A DNA stretch of 64,000 nucleotides from Streptomyces polyasparticus (GTDB lineage Bacteria > Actinomycetota > Actinomycetes > Streptomycetales > Streptomycetaceae), in assembly GCF_014493765.1 (NCBI RefSeq), contig NZ_JACTVJ010000004.1:124001-188000 (forward strand). The letters are read 5' to 3'. This document shows positions 7,851 to 15,441 of the stretch, in pieces; the stretch's first letter is position 1; each line of letters starts with the position of its first letter. Under the pieces are notes generated by a model. It did not search any database. It had not been told where the DNA came from and saw only the letters and a list, made by a program, of their open reading frames with translations. The translations under genes and the position numbers were made by a program.

Positions 7851-8031
7851 GGAGGCTTTTCGGCAAGGGGGCGCCCGAGGTCGGAAGTCGACGGCGGTGA
7901 CAAGTCAGATGCTCTAACCGATTGAGCTACACCGGCCCGGAGCCGATGACGGGACTCGAACCCGCAACCCTCTGATCCAGAGAAGTAACCGCTGCCTGCG
8001 CACCGGGCACTCCCCTTGCTGAAAGGCCTCC
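7851..8031 (-). ncRNA. Y RNA (YrlA type) with circularly permuted tRNA-like module
   Basis: Not a tRNA gene in normal order. Read 5' to 3' on the minus strand, outer stem strands GGAGGC (8031-8026) and GCCTCC (7856-7851) pair and continue with two mismatches into GCAAGGGG/CCCCTTGC (8019-8012 with 7870-7863). Then comes a bulged A (8011) and GTGCCCGG pairing with CTCGGGCGC: a long stem with one bulge, like the Ro-binding stem of Y RNAs. Inside lies a complete tRNA body in permuted order: TCAGA, variable GGGTT, T arm GCGGG-TTCGAGT-CCCGT, CATCGGC, a TCCGG loop, GCCGGTG, D arm GCTC-AATCGGTTA-GAGC, then TCTGA. The acceptor stem is closed by the loop and the anticodon stem opens onto the Ro stem. 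Position directly upstream of rsr supports the call. Exact ends and promoter unknown. Confidence 0.88.
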
Positions 8032-8250
8032 CGAGATCAGGACGGCCGTGCGGCGTGATTTCTGCAGAAGAAGGAGCCGCGGGCCTTCGCACCGGGAGGT
8101 GCATCAAGTGAGTCCAGGCTAGGGAGAGAACCCGGCACGGCGCCAAGGGTTTTCACGGCGCCCAAGGTTTTGGCGGTACGCCCCGCGAGGCACCCGCGCC
8201 CCCTGGGTACCATCACCCCGAGCCGTACGGGGGAAGGTGGCGGGCAGGTC

Positions 8251-10059
8251 ATGCAGGTGCTCAGGGAGCAGGATCCACGGCAGATCGGTCCTTACCGGCT
8301 GCTCGGCCGGCTCGGCAGCGGCGGCATGGGCGAGGTGTTCCTCGCCCGGTCCCCCGGCGGCCGCACCGTCGCGGTCAAGGTGGTGCGCGAGGAGCTCGCC
8401 GCCAAGGACTCCTTCCGGCAGCGCTTCCGGCGCGAGGTGGAGGCGGCCCGCAAGGTGGGCGGCGACTGGACGGCCCGTGTGCTCGACGCGGACACCGAGG
8501 CCGAATCGCCCTGGATCGCCACGGCGTTCGTGCCGGGGCCCGGTCTCGACGCCATCGTCGAGCAGGAGTACGGTCCGCTGCCCGAGCACACGGTCCTGGT
8601 GATGGCGGGGCGGCTCGCCCAGGCGCTCACCGCGATCCATGCGGCGGGGCTCGTGCACCGCGACCTCAAGCCGTCCAACGTCCTGCTCACCCTCGACGGC
8701 CCTCTGGTCATCGACTTCGGTATCGCCCGCCATCTCGCGCTCGACAACGAACTCACCCGTACCGGGTACGCGTTGGGCTCCCCCGGCTTCATGTCCCCCG
8801 AGCAGGTGCGGGGCGAGCCGGTGGGCGCGAAGAGCGATGTGTTCGGGCTCGGCGCGCTGCTCGCGTACGCGGCCACGGGCCGGCGTCCCTTCGGCAAGTC
8901 CGAGATCGGACCGCACGCGCAGATGTTCCGGATCGTGTCCGAGGAGCCGGATCTGGCGGGCGTCGAGGGCGAGTTGCTCGACCTGATCGGCGCGTGCCTG
9001 CGCAAGGAGCCGCAGGAGCGGCCCTCGCTGGCGTCGATCGTGCAGCGCACGGCGGCGGCCGCCGGGGCCGGGGGCGAGTGGCTGCCGGCGGAGCTCGTCG
9101 GTCATCTGGGGCGTGCGGCGGTACGGCTGCTCGATGCGGATGCGGACGCGCCGCAGGAGCCCGCCCGGGCGTCGGCGTCCGGGACGCGCCACACCCCCGT
9201 ACGGGATGACTCGGACCTGCCGGGGAACGAGACCCCGGCCGGCCGGGGCGGCGTCGGTCCCCGGTCCGCGGCCGGAAGCCCGGCCGACCACGGCACGGTG
9301 GCGCTGCACCACGGGACGGCGACCCCGCGCCCCGAACCGGCCGCCGGCGCACTCGCGCCGGACCCCACGCCGCCCTCCACCGCGATCGCACCGAAACGCC
9401 GGCGCCGGCTCGCGCTTCCGCTGGTACTCGCGGGCGTCTTCGTGGCCGCGGGTGCCGGAGCGTACGTCCTGCTGCCGAACCTCCTGGACGGCAAGGGGGG
9501 CGAGGAGAGCTTCGACGACGGCCGCAGCAACTCGGCCGGCACCGACCCCGGCGGCCAGGGCGCGCAGGCGAAGGGGGGCGCTCCGTCCGCGTCGTCCTCG
9601 CCGTCGGCGAGCCCCTCCGGCAAGAAGACCGAAGAGAAGCCGAGCGACAAGGCCTCCCCCAAGCCCTCCGCCTCCGAAAACCAGGACCCCACCGGCGAAC
9701 CGGACACGGGCGAGCCGGGCAACGGCTTCCCGGCGAGCTATCCGGGCGACTGGGAGAACCGCGAGGCGGGGAACGTGTGGACGTTCGCCATCCCCGATGA
9801 CCCGGTCGGCAAACAGGTGACCTGGCGGATGGAGATCGGCGAGGACGGCACCTGGTGCGCCTGGACCGCACCGGTCGAACAGGCCACGCCCTACCGCCTG
9901 TTGCTGGGCAAGTCGCAGCTGACCGACAGCGGGATCAGCGAAACCGCCGGGCCGTGCACGGTCGGCGACCGGCCGTACTTCGACGTGGTCGACGTGGATC
10001 AGCTGACGTTCTACGGATCGGGCCTCAGGGACGGCATGTACGTCGAGCGGCCGGCCTAG
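8251..10059 (+). CDS. Membrane-anchored Ser/Thr protein kinase (PknB type)
   Basis: 602 aa. Kinase domain at residues about 15-270: glycine loop GSGGMGEVF, AVKVV with Lys43, catalytic HRDLKPSN with Asp138, DFG at 155-157, GSPGFMSPEQ, and SDVFGLGALLAYAATGRRPF. A Pro/Ala/Ser-rich juxtamembrane region leads to one transmembrane helix (about 388-412, LALPLVLAGVFVAAGAGAYVLL). A second low-complexity linker is followed by a compact extracellular domain (about 490-602) with two cysteines, no PASTA repeats. It probably senses an external signal and phosphorylates cytosolic proteins. The ATG at 8251 starts shortly before the kinase fold. The stop overlaps tail-to-tail by 4 bases with the adenylyltransferase gene. 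Confidence 0.9.
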   Translation: MQVLREQDPRQIGPYRLLGRLGSGGMGEVFLARSPGGRTVAVKVVREELAAKDSFRQRFRREVEAARKVGGDWTARVLDADTEAESPWIATAFVPGPGLDAIVEQEYGPLPEHTVLVMAGRLAQALTAIHAAGLVHRDLKPSNVLLTLDGPLVIDFGIARHLALDNELTRTGYALGSPGFMSPEQVRGEPVGAKSDVFGLGALLAYAATGRRPFGKSEIGPHAQMFRIVSEEPDLAGVEGELLDLIGACLRKEPQERPSLASIVQRTAAAAGAGGEWLPAELVGHLGRAAVRLLDADADAPQEPARASASGTRHTPVRDDSDLPGNETPAGRGGVGPRSAAGSPADHGTVALHHGTATPRPEPAAGALAPDPTPPSTAIAPKRRRRLALPLVLAGVFVAAGAGAYVLLPNLLDGKGGEESFDDGRSNSAGTDPGGQGAQAKGGAPSASSSPSASPSGKKTEEKPSDKASPKPSASENQDPTGEPDTGEPGNGFPASYPGDWENREAGNVWTFAIPDDPVGKQVTWRMEIGEDGTWCAWTAPVEQATPYRLLLGKSQLTDSGISETAGPCTVGDRPYFDVVDVDQLTFYGSGLRDGMYVERPA

Positions 10060-10817
10060 CCCAGTGCCCTGAGGGTTTGCATCCGCGCGAGCATCGCGTC
10101 GAAGCAGGGCCGCACCCCGCGCCAGAGCTCGTCGCTCCACGTCTCTTCGGCGTACGTGCTGTTCAGGTACAGCTCCCGCGCGTGGGCCAGCGGGGGCCGC
10201 TGCTCGGCCGGAAGGCGTTCGAGTGCCCAGGCCGCCGCCTGGTCCTTCGGCAGGATCTCGCCCGTGGCGACGGTCACCCAGGTGCGTGCCATCGTCAGGA
10301 GCACATTGCGTTCGTCGTCGTCGAGGTCGGCCGCCAGCGCCTGGATGCCCGCCACGCTCGCCGCCACCACGTCTTCGTGCGGCACCGGGTCGATCACTGT
10401 GGCGAGGGGCGGCCCGATCAACGTGCGGTCCCCTGCGAGCGCCATCGTGAGGAGCAGCGCGAGATCCACCATCGGTGAGGGCTGCGGCATCTCGCCGCTC
10501 TCGTACGACCACGGCAGCCACTCCCCGTACAGGAAGTCGCAGACCGGCGGGTACCGCCACGGCCGCACCTCGGATTGGACGACCACGGCCAACTCGATGG
10601 GCCGCAACGGCGCGTCCAGGCCTGACAGCACGCGCAGCCCGTCAAGGAGTGCCCGGCGCCGAGCAGGATCCAACGAGCGCCGGGACACCACCAAGATGTC
10701 CACGTCACTCGCCGGCCTGAGCCCGCCGAGGACGGCGGAGCCGTGGAGGTAGCCGCCGATGAGCTCGGGTCCAAGGACGTCGGCGACCAGCTCCACGGCC
10801 GGTGTGAGGTGGTCCAT
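10056..10817 (-). CDS. AadA-like aminoglycoside nucleotidyltransferase
   Basis: 253 aa, the length of ANT(3)(9)-type enzymes. Nucleotidyltransferase core: YLHGSAVLGGLRPASDVDILVV gives the GS-X10-DxD metal motif (residues about 25-43), RPIELAVVV the likely catalytic Glu strand, and FLYGEWL the substrate-face Trp. The C-terminal helical domain has NVLLTMARTWVTVATGEI and PKDQAAAWALERLP, closely matching streptomycin/spectinomycin adenylyltransferases. These inactivate the drug by adding AMP. Base composition matches the neighbours and there are no integron or mobile signs, so it is a resident chromosomal homologue and may or may not confer resistance. It overlaps the kinase gene's stop by 4 bases on the opposite strand. 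Confidence 0.8.
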   Translation of the reverse strand: MDHLTPAVELVADVLGPELIGGYLHGSAVLGGLRPASDVDILVVSRRSLDPARRRALLDGLRVLSGLDAPLRPIELAVVVQSEVRPWRYPPVCDFLYGEWLPWSYESGEMPQPSPMVDLALLLTMALAGDRTLIGPPLATVIDPVPHEDVVAASVAGIQALAADLDDDERNVLLTMARTWVTVATGEILPKDQAAAWALERLPAEQRPPLAHARELYLNSTYAEETWSDELWRGVRPCFDAMLARMQTLRALG

Positions 10818-10826
10818 GCCCCCAGA

Positions 10827-12272
10827 CTACGGGCGCGAGTTGCGCTTCCAGGGACCGGTGATGGCCACGAGGATCCCCGGGTCCTGGATGTTGGCGTACA
10901 GCGTCCTGCCGTCGGGCGAGAAGACCACGCCGGCGAACTCGCTGAACTCGGGCTCTTCTTCGGTGCCGACGTTCAGGTCGTTGCGCGCGATCGGGTATGT
11001 ACGGCCGCTGTCCGTGGCGCCGAACAGGTGCGAGACGCCCTCGCCGTCCTCGGCGAGGATCAGGCCGCCGTACGGGGAGACGGTGATGTTGTCGGGGCCG
11101 TCGAAGGCGCCGTCCACGGAGGGGTCGGGGTTGACGCCGAGCAGCACCTTCAGCGTCAGGGTGCGGCGGCGCGGGTGGTAGAACCAGACCTGGCCGTCGT
11201 GCGGCTGTCCGGGGCTCTCGGCGCGGGCGTACGAGGAGACGATGTACGCGCCGCCGTCGGCCCACCACATGCCTTCGAGCTTACGGGCGCGGGTGATCTC
11301 GCCGTCCTTGAACTGCTTGCGGATCGCGGTCTGCTGCGCGTCGCGCTCGGGCACGTCCACCCAGTCCACGCCGTACACCGTGCCGATCTTCGTGGCCCGC
11401 GAGAGGTCGTCGACGAACTTGCCGCCGGAGTCGAAGCACTTGGGCGCCTGCAGCGTGCCCGCGTCGTCGGCGAGCTTCCCGAACCGGCCGCGGCCGTGCT
11501 TGAACCCGTGCGGCGGCACCCAGCGGAAGAAGAGCCCGTTGGGCTTGCTGTCGTCCTCGGTGAGATAGGCGTACCCGGTCTTCGGGTCGACGACGACGGC
11601 CTCGTGGTCGAAGCGCCCGAAGAACTTCAGCGGCTTGGGGCCGCGGTTGGCCCTGCGGTCGTACGGGTCCACCTCGAAGACATAGCCGTGGTCCTTCGTC
11701 ATGCCGTTCTCGCCGGCCTTGTCGGAGTTCTCCTCGCAGGTCAGCCAGGTCCCCCAACTGGTGCGTCCGCCGGCGCAGTTGGTGGAGGTGCCGGCGATGC
11801 CCACCCATTCGGCGACCTCACCGCCGCGGCGCACCTCGACGACGGTGCAGCCGCCTGCCGCGGCCGGGTCGTAGACGAGTCCTTCGGCGAGCGGCACGGG
11901 GTGGTCGTAGTCGGCGCGCGGGCCGTCCATCTCGTGGTTGTTCACGAGCAGCGTGGTGCCGCGCGGGCCCTCGAAGGTGGCGGTGCCGTCGTGGTTCGAG
12001 GGCGTGAACTCGCCGCTGTCCAGCTTCGTCTTCCCGCTGTACGTGATGATCTTGTACGTGAATCCGGCGGGCAGCGCGAGTATCCCCTCGGGATCGGGGA
12101 CGAGCGGGCCGTAGCCGGGGCCGTCCGGGCGGCCGCCGTGACCGGCGCCGGTCACCTCCTGGGAGGCGAGCGCGCCGTCGGTGGTGGCGAGTACCCCTGC
12201 GGTACCGGCGAGCGCGACGCCCGCACCGGTGAGGGCGGAGCGGCGGGCGAAGTCTCTGCGCGTGAGCGGCAT
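10827..12272 (-). CDS. PhoX-family alkaline phosphatase / DUF839 protein, Tat-exported
   Basis: 481 aa. Twin-arginine signal TRRDFARRSALTGAGVALAGTAG at the N-terminus (given in parts: RRDFARR then ALTGAG), cleavage expected after GALA. The mature part is a PhoX beta propeller: NNHEMDGPRADYDHP, CAGGRTSWGTWLTCEEN with the Glu metal ligands, GRFDHEAVVVDP, YLTEDDSKPNGLFFRW, EGMWWADG, LAEDGEG and AGVVFSPDGRTLYAN. PhoX enzymes are calcium/iron phosphatases used under phosphate starvation. AGGAG precedes ATG 12272. A PHO-box-like direct repeat lies about 90 bases upstream. Nine bases separate its stop from the start of the aadA-like gene, which reads the same way. Confidence 0.88.
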   Translation of the reverse strand: MPLTRRDFARRSALTGAGVALAGTAGVLATTDGALASQEVTGAGHGGRPDGPGYGPLVPDPEGILALPAGFTYKIITYSGKTKLDSGEFTPSNHDGTATFEGPRGTTLLVNNHEMDGPRADYDHPVPLAEGLVYDPAAAGGCTVVEVRRGGEVAEWVGIAGTSTNCAGGRTSWGTWLTCEENSDKAGENGMTKDHGYVFEVDPYDRRANRGPKPLKFFGRFDHEAVVVDPKTGYAYLTEDDSKPNGLFFRWVPPHGFKHGRGRFGKLADDAGTLQAPKCFDSGGKFVDDLSRATKIGTVYGVDWVDVPERDAQQTAIRKQFKDGEITRARKLEGMWWADGGAYIVSSYARAESPGQPHDGQVWFYHPRRRTLTLKVLLGVNPDPSVDGAFDGPDNITVSPYGGLILAEDGEGVSHLFGATDSGRTYPIARNDLNVGTEEEPEFSEFAGVVFSPDGRTLYANIQDPGILVAITGPWKRNSRP

Positions 12273-12354
12273 CGTCTCTCCTGAAGCGACGGTCCAGGGA
12301 CCTGGATGGTGCGGGCCGGAACGTGAGGGGTGGTCCGGGGCCGAGAGTTCCGCC

Positions 12355-12376
12355 CGCGTATAAACGGGGGTTGAAC
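12355..12376 (-). promoter_or_regulatory. PHO-box-like direct repeat upstream of phoX
   Basis: On the minus strand GTTCAACCCCC followed directly by GTTTATACGCG: two 11-base units, the first close to the streptomycete PhoP unit (G(G/T)TCAYYYR(G/C)G). The second is degenerate. It also lies just upstream of the divergent SDR gene. Confidence 0.4.
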
Positions 12377-12404
12377 ACCGTCCGACTTCTGGAGTCCCGC
12401 TTCC

Positions 12405-13193
12405 GTGAATCCCTCCGCGTCTGTGACCCCCTCCGCACCCGCCGGCCGCCGCGTCCTCGTCTCCGGGGCCTCGCGCGGGCTCGGCCGCGCCGTCGCGCGT
12501 GCCTTCGCCGCGCAGGGCGACCGCGTGGCGGTGCACTTCCACTCGCGGCGCGAGGAGGCCGAGGAGACCCTCAAGGGCCTCGACGGCACGGGGCATGTCC
12601 TCGTCGGCGGCGACGTGTCGGATCCGGCGGGCGCGCAGGAGGTCGCGGAGGCGGCCTTCGCCGGTCTCGGCGGGATCGACGTGCTCGTCAACAATGCCGC
12701 CGTCAACCTCCGCCATCCGCTTCCGGAAACGCCGTACGAGGAATGGACCGCGCTGTGGCAGCGGCACCTCGCGGTCAATGTGCTCGCCACGGCGAATCTC
12801 AGCCATCTTGCCGCGCGCCGGATAATCGAGCAGGGCGGGGGCGGGCGGATCGTCAACATCGGTTCGCGGGGCGCCTTCCGCGGCGAGCCGGACCATCCCG
12901 CGTACGGCGCGACGAAGGCCGCGGTGCACGCGCTCGGGCAGTCCCTTGCCGTGTCGCTGGCCCCGTACGGGATCGGTGTCGCCTCCGTGGCCCCGGGATT
13001 CTTCGACACGGAGCGGGTGGCGCACCGGCTCGAAGGAGCGGAGGGCGCGGCGATCCGTGCGCAGAGCCCGTTCGGCCGGGTGGCCTCCGCGGACGAGATC
13101 GCCGAGGCCGTACGGTGGCTCGCCTCGCCCGCCGCGGAGTGGGCGTCGGGGACGGTGCTCGACCTCAACGGGGCTTCGCATCTGCGTACTTGA
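12405..13193 (+). CDS. Short-chain dehydrogenase/reductase
   Basis: 262 aa classical SDR. VLVSGASRGLGRAVA (cofactor Gly motif TGxxxGxG variant SGASRGLG), NNAAVNLRHP in place of NNAG, IVNIGSRGAF with the catalytic Ser, and YGATK with the catalytic Tyr and Lys; VAPGFFDTERV follows. It ends in GTVLDLNGASHLRT, the usual SDR tail. HFHSRREEAE after strand 2 has basic residues, suggesting NADPH. Substrate unknown. GTG start at 12405 with GGAG ten bases ahead. Divergent from phoX. Confidence 0.85.
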   Translation: MNPSASVTPSAPAGRRVLVSGASRGLGRAVARAFAAQGDRVAVHFHSRREEAEETLKGLDGTGHVLVGGDVSDPAGAQEVAEAAFAGLGGIDVLVNNAAVNLRHPLPETPYEEWTALWQRHLAVNVLATANLSHLAARRIIEQGGGGRIVNIGSRGAFRGEPDHPAYGATKAAVHALGQSLAVSLAPYGIGVASVAPGFFDTERVAHRLEGAEGAAIRAQSPFGRVASADEIAEAVRWLASPAAEWASGTVLDLNGASHLRT

Positions 13194-13333
13194 GACGGGA
13201 GCAAGGCCGTACAGGGAGGCGGTGCGTCCGTTTTGCGGGTGCGTTTGTGGGGTGCCGCAAGCGCTCCCAATCTTCGTAAACAAGGTCGGCAGGGACCTTT
13301 CGGAGCGAGTCCCAAGATTTCACGCGGTGGCCC

Positions 13334-13362
13334 TTGACCGCCGTATGCGGCGGCAATAGACA
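13334..13362 (+). promoter_or_regulatory. Strong sigma70-like promoter for the protease operon
   Basis: TTGACC (13334-13339), exactly 17 bases, TAGACA (13357-13362). Predicted start near 13369, 37 bases before the GTG at 13406. The spacer contains the dyad CCGCCGTATGCGGCGG, which might bind a regulator. Confidence 0.65.
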
Positions 13363-13405
13363 GACAGCTACCTGCAGGAGCGCTGTACGCGGAGAGGCGA
13401 GCCCG

Positions 13406-13645
13406 GTGGACGCACACGAGGCACGCAGGCTCCATGAGGGCCGGCTGATGCAGCTGGCCAATGTGACCGGGGTGGGGATCGGGCGGGATGAGCTCTCGGG
13501 CGAGGACGTGATCGTCGTCTTCGTGACCAGGGCGGTACCGCGTGAACTGCTCCCGGCCGACGACGTGGTTCCCGACGAGCTCGAAGGCGTGCCGGTACGC
13601 GTGCTCGCGATCGGCCCTGTCGACGCCCAGGACCAGGAGTCCTGA
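13406..13645 (+). CDS. Small stand-alone domain related to the N-terminus of the next protease
   Basis: 79 aa from GTG 13406, GGAGAGG eight bases upstream. ANVTGVGIGRDELSGEDVIVVFVTRAVPRELLPADDVVP closely parallels the N-terminal ANVVGFGHGVK and AVLVFVTQKVPESMLPERDVVP of the protease that follows. The domain (VxGVGIG, then a VFVxxxVP strand) is known at the N-terminus of NAL1-like trypsin-fold proteins, where it precedes the peptidase. Here a free copy is made as a separate protein. It could act in trans, for example as an inhibitor or chaperone of the protease, but that is inference. Confidence 0.75.
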   Translation: MDAHEARRLHEGRLMQLANVTGVGIGRDELSGEDVIVVFVTRAVPRELLPADDVVPDELEGVPVRVLAIGPVDAQDQES

Positions 13646-13693
13646 GCCGCCGGGAAACCCTTGCGCATCGCTAGGGGAAGTGGGTGGTCAGGC

Positions 13694-14851
13694 GTGACGA
13701 GCCGGCCAGAACTGATGCGAGGACCTACGGGTGGGCAGCTGAGCGACAGCTCCCGCCAGCAGGCGATGAGTGACTTCCTGCGGCGCGAGGCGCCGCTGGC
13801 CAATGTGGTCGGGTTCGGCCACGGGGTGAAATGGGCTGACGGTCGGCCCACCGGCGAGCAGGCCGTGCTCGTCTTCGTGACCCAGAAAGTGCCCGAGTCC
13901 ATGCTGCCCGAGCGGGATGTCGTCCCGCGCCAGATGGACGACGGCACCCCGACCGACGTGATCGCGGTCGGTCATGTGGCGGCGCAGCGCACCACGGGAC
14001 GTGGGCGGTCCGTACCGTCCGCGCGCGGTGACGAACAGCAGACTCCGGAAGCCGCGGGGCAGCTCGCGCAGCTCTCGCAGCCGCTGCTCGAAGAGCTCGG
14101 CGGGCTCGGCGCGTTCGAGCCGCAGCTGCTCAAGCGCCGTATGCGGCCCTGCCCTTCGGGTTTCTCGGTGGGCAACGTACGGGTGACCGCGGGCACGCTC
14201 GGCAGTGTGGTCTACGACTTCCTGCCCGGTGCGACGGTGGATCCGCCGGGTGCGGGACTCGGCGTGCCGTCGAAGTTCTACATCCTGTCCAACAACCATG
14301 TGCTCGCCGACTCCAACCGGGCGCAGCTGGGCTCCGCGATCCTGCAGCCCGGCACGTTCGACGGCGGGCAGGACCCGCAGGACCGCATAGCGACGCTGGA
14401 ACGGTTCATCACGATCCAGTTCGCCCCGCAGATCCCGCTGGAGCGGCACAACAACGTCGTGGACGCCGCGCTGGCCGCGGTGGACTTCCAGGACGCCACC
14501 CGGGAGACGTACTTCAGCGGTGCGCCGCGCGCCTGGCGGCGCAAGGCCAACGTGGCGGTCGGCGACCTGGTCAAGAAGACCGGCCGGACGACCAACATCT
14601 CCTTCGGCCGGATCATCGCGGTCGACGCGACCATCGACGTCAACTACGGCACGGCGGGGACGGCCCGGTTCAAGGACCAGATCCTCACCACGAACATCTC
14701 CGCCGGCGGCGACTCGGGTTCGCTGGTCACCTCGCAGGACAACGTGGCGGTCGGGCTCCTCTTCGCCGGATCGTCCGTGGTCACCGTGTGCAACCACATC
14801 GAGAACGTCCGCGCGCTGCTGCGCGTCGAGATCGCCGAACAGCTGGCCTGA
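13694..14851 (+). CDS. Trypsin-fold serine protease, NAL1-like
   Basis: 385 aa from GTG 13694. Residues about 35-95 repeat the VVGFGHG/VFVTQKVP domain. A linker (about 100-155) leads to a chymotrypsin-fold domain with all three catalytic residues in plausible context: His in SNNHVLAD (about 200), Asp in VVDAALAAVD (about 255) and Ser in GGDSGSLV (about 339). GLLFAGSS and CNHIENV close the domain. There is no signal peptide, so it acts in the cytoplasm or leaves by another route. 48 bases after the small homologous domain gene and 30 bases before a Cys-containing protein, all one direction, one promoter at 13334. Substrate unknown. An ATG at 13748 is an alternative, shorter start. Confidence 0.82.
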   Translation: MTSRPELMRGPTGGQLSDSSRQQAMSDFLRREAPLANVVGFGHGVKWADGRPTGEQAVLVFVTQKVPESMLPERDVVPRQMDDGTPTDVIAVGHVAAQRTTGRGRSVPSARGDEQQTPEAAGQLAQLSQPLLEELGGLGAFEPQLLKRRMRPCPSGFSVGNVRVTAGTLGSVVYDFLPGATVDPPGAGLGVPSKFYILSNNHVLADSNRAQLGSAILQPGTFDGGQDPQDRIATLERFITIQFAPQIPLERHNNVVDAALAAVDFQDATRETYFSGAPRAWRRKANVAVGDLVKKTGRTTNISFGRIIAVDATIDVNYGTAGTARFKDQILTTNISAGGDSGSLVTSQDNVAVGLLFAGSSVVTVCNHIENVRALLRVEIAEQLA

Positions 14852-14881
14852 GGCCGGTCGTTGCCGGAAGGAGGCAGGACG

Positions 14882-15337
14882 ATGACCACGCAGGCACGCA
14901 AGCAGAAGGGTTCGGGTTCGCAGCGGGCGGAGCACCGTTTCTTCAACCCGCAGGGCGCCGAGGTCAAGACGCGTGACGAGGCCTTTGCCTCACAGCAGCA
15001 GGACGTGGGCGCGGAAGCGGTCTCCACGGACTGCAAGCTCACCCTCCACAACGGGCAGATCACGTTCGCCCTGGAGGTCAAGTACAACCCCAACACGTAC
15101 CCGCACGTGGTGACGGGCGGCCAGATCAAGTCCGGTATCTGCGGGGCGCCTTGGGACATCACCGGCGGCTTCGTCGGTGAGAATCTGCGCATCGACGCGA
15201 AGCGCTCGGGCCAGGGTTCGTGCGCGTCGACGATCACGATCGTCGGCGAGTACCAGAACCCGCCGGCGTTCCGCGGCACGTACGGCTTCGACGGCGCGAC
15301 ATCCTCGTTCAAGCACACGACGCGCTACGAGTGCTGA
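14882..15337 (+). CDS. Hypothetical protein, third gene of the protease operon
   Basis: 151 aa. GGAGG nine bases before ATG 14882. Basic flexible N-terminus (TTQARKQKGSGSQRAEHRFFNPQG), then a beta-rich domain containing TDCKLTLHNGQITFALEVKY, SGICGAPWDITGG, GSCASTITIVGEYQN and a C-terminal ...TTRYEC. Four cysteines suggest two disulfides or a metal site. No signal peptide is visible. I do not recognise the family. Its fixed place behind the protease suggests substrate or partner; a hairpin terminator follows 20 bases after its stop. Confidence 0.7.
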   Translation: MTTQARKQKGSGSQRAEHRFFNPQGAEVKTRDEAFASQQQDVGAEAVSTDCKLTLHNGQITFALEVKYNPNTYPHVVTGGQIKSGICGAPWDITGGFVGENLRIDAKRSGQGSCASTITIVGEYQNPPAFRGTYGFDGATSSFKHTTRYEC

Positions 15338-15356
15338 ACCCTGCTCCCCGCGGGGT

Positions 15357-15389
15357 GGTGGGCGGTCCCGTGCCACGGGGCCGCCCACC
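15357..15389 (+). terminator. Terminator of the protease operon
   Basis: Arms 15357-15370 and 15376-15389 (GGTGGGCGGTCCCG with CGGGGCCGCCCACC) pair over 14 positions with one G-U; loop TGCCA. It lies between two convergent genes, so it may serve both. Confidence 0.75.
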
Positions 15390-15441
15390 GAACTCAGCCC
15401 GGACGCACCCGCACCCGGCGCCGAGACCGAAACCGGGCGAA

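Noticed and set aside
4525-7917. A 1130-codon open frame on the plus strand opposite TerD and rsr
   Set aside because: High-GC antisense shadow. Its Arg/Gly/Val-rich translation has no domain, and real genes with ribosome sites lie on the other strand.
7900-7990. A normal tRNA gene on the minus strand, from T-loop and D-loop matches
   Set aside because: The arms occur in permuted order (T arm before D arm) and there is no continuous anticodon loop or 3' acceptor end; the flanking helices fit a Y RNA instead.
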